Shown one piece after another: positions 6,082-9,124 of a DNA stretch of 9,124 nucleotides. The stretch's first letter is position 1, and each line of letters opens with the position of its first letter. The stretch comes from Nitrososphaeria archaeon (GTDB lineage: Archaea > Thermoproteota > Nitrososphaeria > Nitrososphaerales > Nitrososphaeraceae): contig JAJPIN010000179.1 in assembly GCA_021324715.1 (NCBI GenBank), forward strand, positions 1 through 9,124, in the 5' to 3' direction. Under the pieces are notes generated by a model. The model was not told the DNA's origin. It searched no databases and saw only the letters and a list, made by a program, of their open reading frames with translations. The translations under genes and the position numbers were made by a program.

Positions 6082-6453
6082 TTATGGTTGTCCAACATAT
6101 CTTTTTACAAGTTGGACTAGGTTATCTATCTCTATCGGTTTGTTGAAGAATTCGTCTGTATGGACCTCTTTGAGCTGATTTGCTTCTATTTCAAATGCTG
6201 TCATGAGAACTACCTTTATCCTCGGGTCGATATCCCTCAGTTTCTTGATGAATTCAAAACCCGAAATTGGACTCATTCTGATATCAGAAATCACCAATTT
6301 GTATTTAGCATGATTTTCTTCAATCTCCTCAAGGGCCAACTCCGGATTTGTAAAAGCGCGAGCATTAATTCCATTTACACTTAAAACCTCTTTAAACAAG
6401 TTTAGGATATCGATTTCATCATCCACCAACAGTACAAGATTACGCTCCAACAT
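6082..6453 (-). CDS. Stand-alone response regulator receiver protein
   Basis: This is a single CheY-like receiver domain of 123 aa when started at ATG 6453. Counted from that Met, the acidic pair is D11/D12 (LVLLVDDEID), the phospho-acceptor is D57 (LVISDIRMSP), the switch Thr is T85 (VVLMTAFE) and the conserved Lys is K105 (EFFNKPIE). All receiver landmarks are intact and there is no output domain. An in-frame TTG at 6465 would add four residues (MVEF), but the TATA-like box at 6474-6480 is only 12 nt from it and 24 nt from the ATG, so the ATG is preferred and the transcript is probably leaderless. The D-x-R-M-x-P loop after the acceptor differs from the D-Y-K-L-P of the receiver at 2804, so the two are not recent duplicates. 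It is divergent from the small cysteine-rich gene at 6574; no kinase is nearby. Confidence 0.9.
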   Translation of the reverse strand: MLERNLVLLVDDEIDILNLFKEVLSVNGINARAFTNPELALEEIEENHAKYKLVISDIRMSPISGFEFIKKLRDIDPRIKVVLMTAFEIEANQLKEVHTDEFFNKPIEIDNLVQLVKRYVGQP

Positions 6454-6473
6454 GAATTCTACCAATATTCAAT

Positions 6474-6480
6474 GATAAAA
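6474..6480 (-). promoter_or_regulatory. TATA box of the receiver gene at 6453
   Basis: On the minus strand TTTTATC is centred 24 nt before ATG 6453, giving a leaderless arrangement and favouring that ATG over the upstream TTG. Confidence 0.4.
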
Positions 6481-6545
6481 GATTTTTCAACAACCCAAAT
6501 TTCTAATTTTTTCTATTCTATTGTTTGTAACTATTAATAGAATTC

Positions 6546-6553
6546 TTTTATAC
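6546..6553 (+). promoter_or_regulatory. TATA box of the small cysteine-rich gene
   Basis: TTTTATAC is centred about 24 nt before ATG 6574, the spacing for a leaderless transcript. Its presence supports the 51-codon frame as a real gene. Confidence 0.45.
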
Positions 6554-6573
6554 GATTCTAATCAAGTAAGTAT

Positions 6574-6729
6574 ATGGTGGAGTGTATAATGTGTGGAAGA
6601 AATATTAGTGATCCTGCACAATGTATCATTTATAATGGATACAAGTTTGATCGCTCTACTTGCGTTAATATTTTCAAAAAATTAAGTTTTATCTATGAAT
6701 CTGCTTTCCTTGATATTTTAAAATCTTAA
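6574..6729 (+). CDS. Small cysteine-rich, zinc-finger-like protein, 51 aa
   Basis: This short frame runs from ATG to TAA at 6727-6729 and begins MVECIMCGRNISDPAQC. It has C4-x2-C7, C17, and C30 in YKFDRSTCVNIFKKL, i.e. C-x2-C-x22-C preceded by an aromatic-Asp pair (F25-D26). This resembles the treble-clef/TRASH- and YHS-like small zinc fingers found as separate miniproteins in archaea, although a clear fourth ligand after C30 is missing and C17 may serve. The C-terminal part (NIFKKLSFIYESAFLDILKS, 32-51) looks helical. A TATA box 24 nt upstream suggests a leaderless mRNA. It is divergent from the receiver gene across 120 bp. Metal binding and a role in protein or DNA contact are inferred from the motif; no specific function is known. 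Confidence 0.72.
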   Translation: MVECIMCGRNISDPAQCIIYNGYKFDRSTCVNIFKKLSFIYESAFLDILKS

Positions 6730-6807
6730 TTTTTAGAGATATTAAATGAATTTTAAATCAAATGCCTTGAAATAAAATTCCATCCATCTTGACCCGCAAT
6801 ATCACAA

Positions 6808-6841
6808 CCAGTACTATGTGAAATATCGTTACTAGTATTGG
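6808..6841. repeat. Stem-loop with 9-bp arms
   Basis: CCAGTACTA (6808-6816) pairs with TAGTATTGG (6833-6841), eight Watson-Crick pairs and one G-T wobble, around a 16-base loop. It lies 79 nt past the small cysteine-rich gene and could end its transcript or serve as a binding site. It has no adjacent U-tract. Confidence 0.35.
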
Positions 6842-6993
6842 CTACACGAAAAATACCTTATTTAAATGCCGCCAGAAGTAAATAAAGTGCTCAGGCATCT
6901 GAAGTGCATATTGATGGCAAATAAGTGCTTAAATCTCCAACTGTAGAATACAAAATCTGAAGATATTTTAGGTGAATTTTATTATTGGTGTGA

Positions 6994-7006
6994 TTTTTAA
7001 ATATTA
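6994..7006 (+). promoter_or_regulatory. TATA box of cdc48
   Basis: TTTTTAAATATTA is centred about 32 nt before TTG 7033, predicting a leader of only a few nucleotides. This agrees with TTG as the start codon. Confidence 0.45.
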
Positions 7007-7032
7007 TGCGTGCGTATTACGGTTGATGTAAA

Positions 7033-9124
7033 TTGAGTGATCGTGGAAAAGAGTCATCTAATAACGATGTTAGTTCAAGCCTAAGGGTAGCAGAGGCAGA
7101 ACAATCCGACGTGGGAAGAAAAATTGCAAGAGTCGATCCAGAAGTCGTTCGCCAGCTTGAATTATCTGCTGGTGACGCATTGGAAATTTCATCTGTCGAC
7201 AAGAAAACAACTGTTCTGTACTGGCCTGCGCGGGAAAAAGATAGGGGGAAAGGTCTAGTAAGAATAGACGGATACTTGAGGAATAGACTTGATGTGGGAA
7301 TCAATGACTCTGTAGAAATAAAAAAGGTGCAATCAAAAAATGCCCAGAAAGTTACTTTGGCACCAACAGAACCTCTTCGCATAGTGGGCGCAGAAGGCTA
7401 TCTCAAGGAGTATCTTTTAGGCAGTTTGCTTAATACCGGTGATATATTCCCTTTAACCATAATGGGGCAAAGAGTAGATCTTGTAGTCATATCTACAAAA
7501 CCCTCAGGTCCAGTTTTGATTGAAGATTCAACTGAAGTAACAGTCTCGGAAGAAAGTGAAAAAGCAGTTCAAGTAGCAAAGGACGGTGACGTTCCATCAA
7601 TCTCCTACGAGGACGTTGGAGGAATAAAAAATGAGGTTTCTCGCTTAAGAGAAATGATTGAGCTGCCTCTGAGGCACCCAGAGCTTTTCAAGAGGTTAGG
7701 TGTTGAAGCTCCTAAGGGAGTATTATTGCACGGGCCTCCTGGCACAGGGAAGACATTACTTGCAAAAGCTGTGGCACATGAAACAAACGCAAATTTCTAC
7801 ACGATTGGGGGACCTGAAATTATGAGCAAATTCTACGGTGAATCAGAAGAGAGATTAAGGGAGATTTTTAAAAAGGCTGAAGAAAATGCTCCGGCAATTA
7901 TTTTCATTGACGAAATTGATTCGATTGCTCCAAAAAGAGAAGAGGTATCAGGCGAAGTGGAAAGAAGGGTGGTGGCCCAGCTTCTCTCGCTAATGGACGG
8001 CATGTCGACAAGGGGCAAGGTGGTTGTAATAGGCGCTACTAACAGAATAAACGCGATTGACCCAGCACTCAGAAGGCCTGGTAGATTTGACAGAGAAATT
8101 GAGATTGGAGTGCCTGATAAAGAAGGCAGATTAGAAATACTTCAGATACACACCCGCGGAATGCCATTAGAAAAGGATGTGGATTTGGGAATCATAGCCA
8201 GCATGTCGCATGGTTTTGTTGGCGCGGATTTACAAGCTGTGGCAAAAGAAGGTGGAATAAGGGCACTTAGAAGGGTATTGCCTGAAATTGATCTTAATAC
8301 AGAGAACATTCCCTCAGATATATTAAAGAAAATCGTAGTTAAGATGGACGATTTTCTAAGTGTAATAAAAGAAATAGAACCGTCTGCCCTGCGTGAAGTG
8401 TTCGTAGAGATTCCAGACGTCAAATGGGAGGATATCGGAGGCCTTGGAGATGTAAAACAGGAACTTCAAGAAGCAGTGGAATGGCCGCTCAAGTATCATG
8501 GACTATTTGTACATACTGACGCTACACCTCCAAAGGGTATACTTCTCTACGGGCCACCGGGGACAGGAAAGACTCTGATGGCAAAAGCAGCTGCTCACGA
8601 AAGCGAAGCCAACTTTATTAGCATAAAAGGTCCCGAACTGCTCTCAAAATGGGTAGGCGAATCAGAAAAAGGAGTGCGTGAAATTTTTAGAAAAGCAAGA
8701 CAAGCCTCTCCTTGTATAGTGTTCTTCGACGAAATTGACGCCATAGCTCCAACCCGTGGAGCTCTAGGTAGCGATTCACATGTTACTGAAAGAGTTATCA
8801 GCCAACTTTTAACAGAACTTGATGGACTAGAAGTATTGTCCGATGTGATTATTATAGCAGCTACCAATAGACCAGACATTATTGATGCAGCTCTACTTAG
8901 GCCGGGACGTTTTGACCGACTATTGTATGTTCCACCGCCTGATAAAGAGGCTAGGACCCAAATTTTTAAAATACACACCTCAAAAAAACCACTAGCAGGC
9001 GATGTGAATATTGAGACCTTGGCTGCCCAGACAGAAGGATACACAGGCGCTGATATAGCTGGCCTTGCTTCGGCGGCAGTCATGCTTGCACTTAGGCAAC
9101 ATATTGAAAAATACAAAGATCCCA
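7033..9124 (+). CDS. cdc48: Cdc48/VAT-type AAA+ ATPase (3' end missing)
   Basis: Two-domain AAA+ unfoldase, homologous to p97/Cdc48 and archaeal VAT, which threads proteins through a hexamer for degradation or remodelling. The visible 697 residues lack the C-terminus beyond the window; relatives are usually 720-750 aa. The N-domain (about 17-170) has LRVAEAEQSDVGRKIARVDP and the double-psi barrel. D1 starts near 190 (SYEDVGGIKNE): Walker A GPPGTGKT 234-241 (K240), pore loop K266-F267-Y268, Walker B FIDEID with D293/E294, and Arg fingers R351 and R354 in GRFDR. D2 starts near 464: Walker A 507-514 (K513), pore loop W540-V541, Walker B FFDEID with D566/E567, sensor N612, and R626/R629. Both ATP sites look active. 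An in-frame TGA at 7024-7026 blocks any earlier start, and the first candidate is TTG 7033, nine bases after it. The later GTG 7111 would cut into the N-domain. Confidence 0.95.
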   Translation, partial: MSDRGKESSNNDVSSSLRVAEAEQSDVGRKIARVDPEVVRQLELSAGDALEISSVDKKTTVLYWPAREKDRGKGLVRIDGYLRNRLDVGINDSVEIKKVQSKNAQKVTLAPTEPLRIVGAEGYLKEYLLGSLLNTGDIFPLTIMGQRVDLVVISTKPSGPVLIEDSTEVTVSEESEKAVQVAKDGDVPSISYEDVGGIKNEVSRLREMIELPLRHPELFKRLGVEAPKGVLLHGPPGTGKTLLAKAVAHETNANFYTIGGPEIMSKFYGESEERLREIFKKAEENAPAIIFIDEIDSIAPKREEVSGEVERRVVAQLLSLMDGMSTRGKVVVIGATNRINAIDPALRRPGRFDREIEIGVPDKEGRLEILQIHTRGMPLEKDVDLGIIASMSHGFVGADLQAVAKEGGIRALRRVLPEIDLNTENIPSDILKKIVVKMDDFLSVIKEIEPSALREVFVEIPDVKWEDIGGLGDVKQELQEAVEWPLKYHGLFVHTDATPPKGILLYGPPGTGKTLMAKAAAHESEANFISIKGPELLSKWVGESEKGVREIFRKARQASPCIVFFDEIDAIAPTRGALGSDSHVTERVISQLLTELDGLEVLSDVIIIAATNRPDIIDAALLRPGRFDRLLYVPPPDKEARTQIFKIHTSKKPLAGDVNIETLAAQTEGYTGADIAGLASAAVMLALRQHIEKYKDP

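Larger units (their letters stand above)
6730..7032. other. Intergenic region upstream of cdc48
   Basis: No convincing gene is seen. It contains a hairpin (6808-6841), three AAGTGC repeats (6885-6890, 6902-6907, 6923-6928), a TATA-like TTATTTAAAT (6858-6867), and the cdc48 TATA box near 6994-7006. A 26-codon frame from ATG 6866 ends in TAG and continues in frame for 17 more sense codons to a TAA, which may be chance or a decayed gene. Confidence 0.5.

Noticed and set aside
6160..6384. 74-codon plus-strand frame opposite the second receiver
   Set aside because: It is antisense to a receiver domain with all conserved residues intact.
7017..7382. 121-codon open frame on the minus strand
   Set aside because: It lies opposite the N-domain of cdc48, whose plus-strand translation is clearly conserved; its own product is Ser/Thr/Leu-rich with no motif. 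The minus-strand frames at 7833-8018, 8142-8423 and 8595-9116 are rejected for the same reason.
1..9124. CRISPR array, transposon ends, tRNA, or a defence island
   Set aside because: I found no regularly spaced repeats, no transposase or integrase motifs, no cloverleaf sequence and no nuclease, toxin or antiviral effector domains. The RHH gene is not next to a toxin-like partner, so it was not called a toxin-antitoxin system.

Overview
This AT-rich window comes from an archaeon. It has a TFIIB-type initiation factor (TFB), a two-domain Cdc48/VAT AAA+ ATPase, and TATA boxes about 24-28 nt upstream of many start codons with no Shine-Dalgarno sequence, which points to leaderless transcripts. Multiple TFBs, single-domain receivers and small zinc-binding proteins fit the Nitrososphaeria (Thaumarchaeota), for example the Nitrososphaera/Nitrosocosmicus group. 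That placement is inferred from gene content; no ammonia-oxidation or rRNA gene is present to prove it.

Left part (1-3240): a possible partial 3' gene end (2-118, weak). Then two genes on the minus strand: an isochorismatase-like cysteine hydrolase (192-827) and a ribbon-helix-helix DNA-binding protein (1001-1549). Divergent from the latter is a TFB paralogue (1656-2597) with an altered zinc ribbon, followed by a stand-alone receiver protein (2804-3202). The 106-bp RHH/TFB spacer carries three TGTGTT half-sites and looks like an operator.

Middle (3203-5710): a glutamine-dependent asparagine synthetase (asnB, minus strand) whose real start is an ATG behind a GGAGG sequence. Upstream lies a 700-bp stretch with several TATA-like boxes, palindromes, an 11-bp match to the RHH/TFB operator region, and a small 56-codon reading frame broken by one extra base in an A6 run.

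Right part (5711-9124): an unrecognised 111-aa protein (5711-6046); a second stand-alone receiver convergent with it (6082-6453); a 51-aa cysteine-rich small protein (6574-6729) divergent from that receiver; a 303-bp spacer with a hairpin; and cdc48, starting at TTG 7033 and running off the window end.

Taken together this is a regulator-rich accessory neighbourhood (RHH, TFB, two output-less receivers, a zinc-finger miniprotein) next to two housekeeping genes (asnB, cdc48). I see no tRNA, rRNA, CRISPR array, transposase or recognisable defence system. The most notable points are the putative operator and its echo upstream of asnB, the altered TFB zinc ribbon, and the two small genes.
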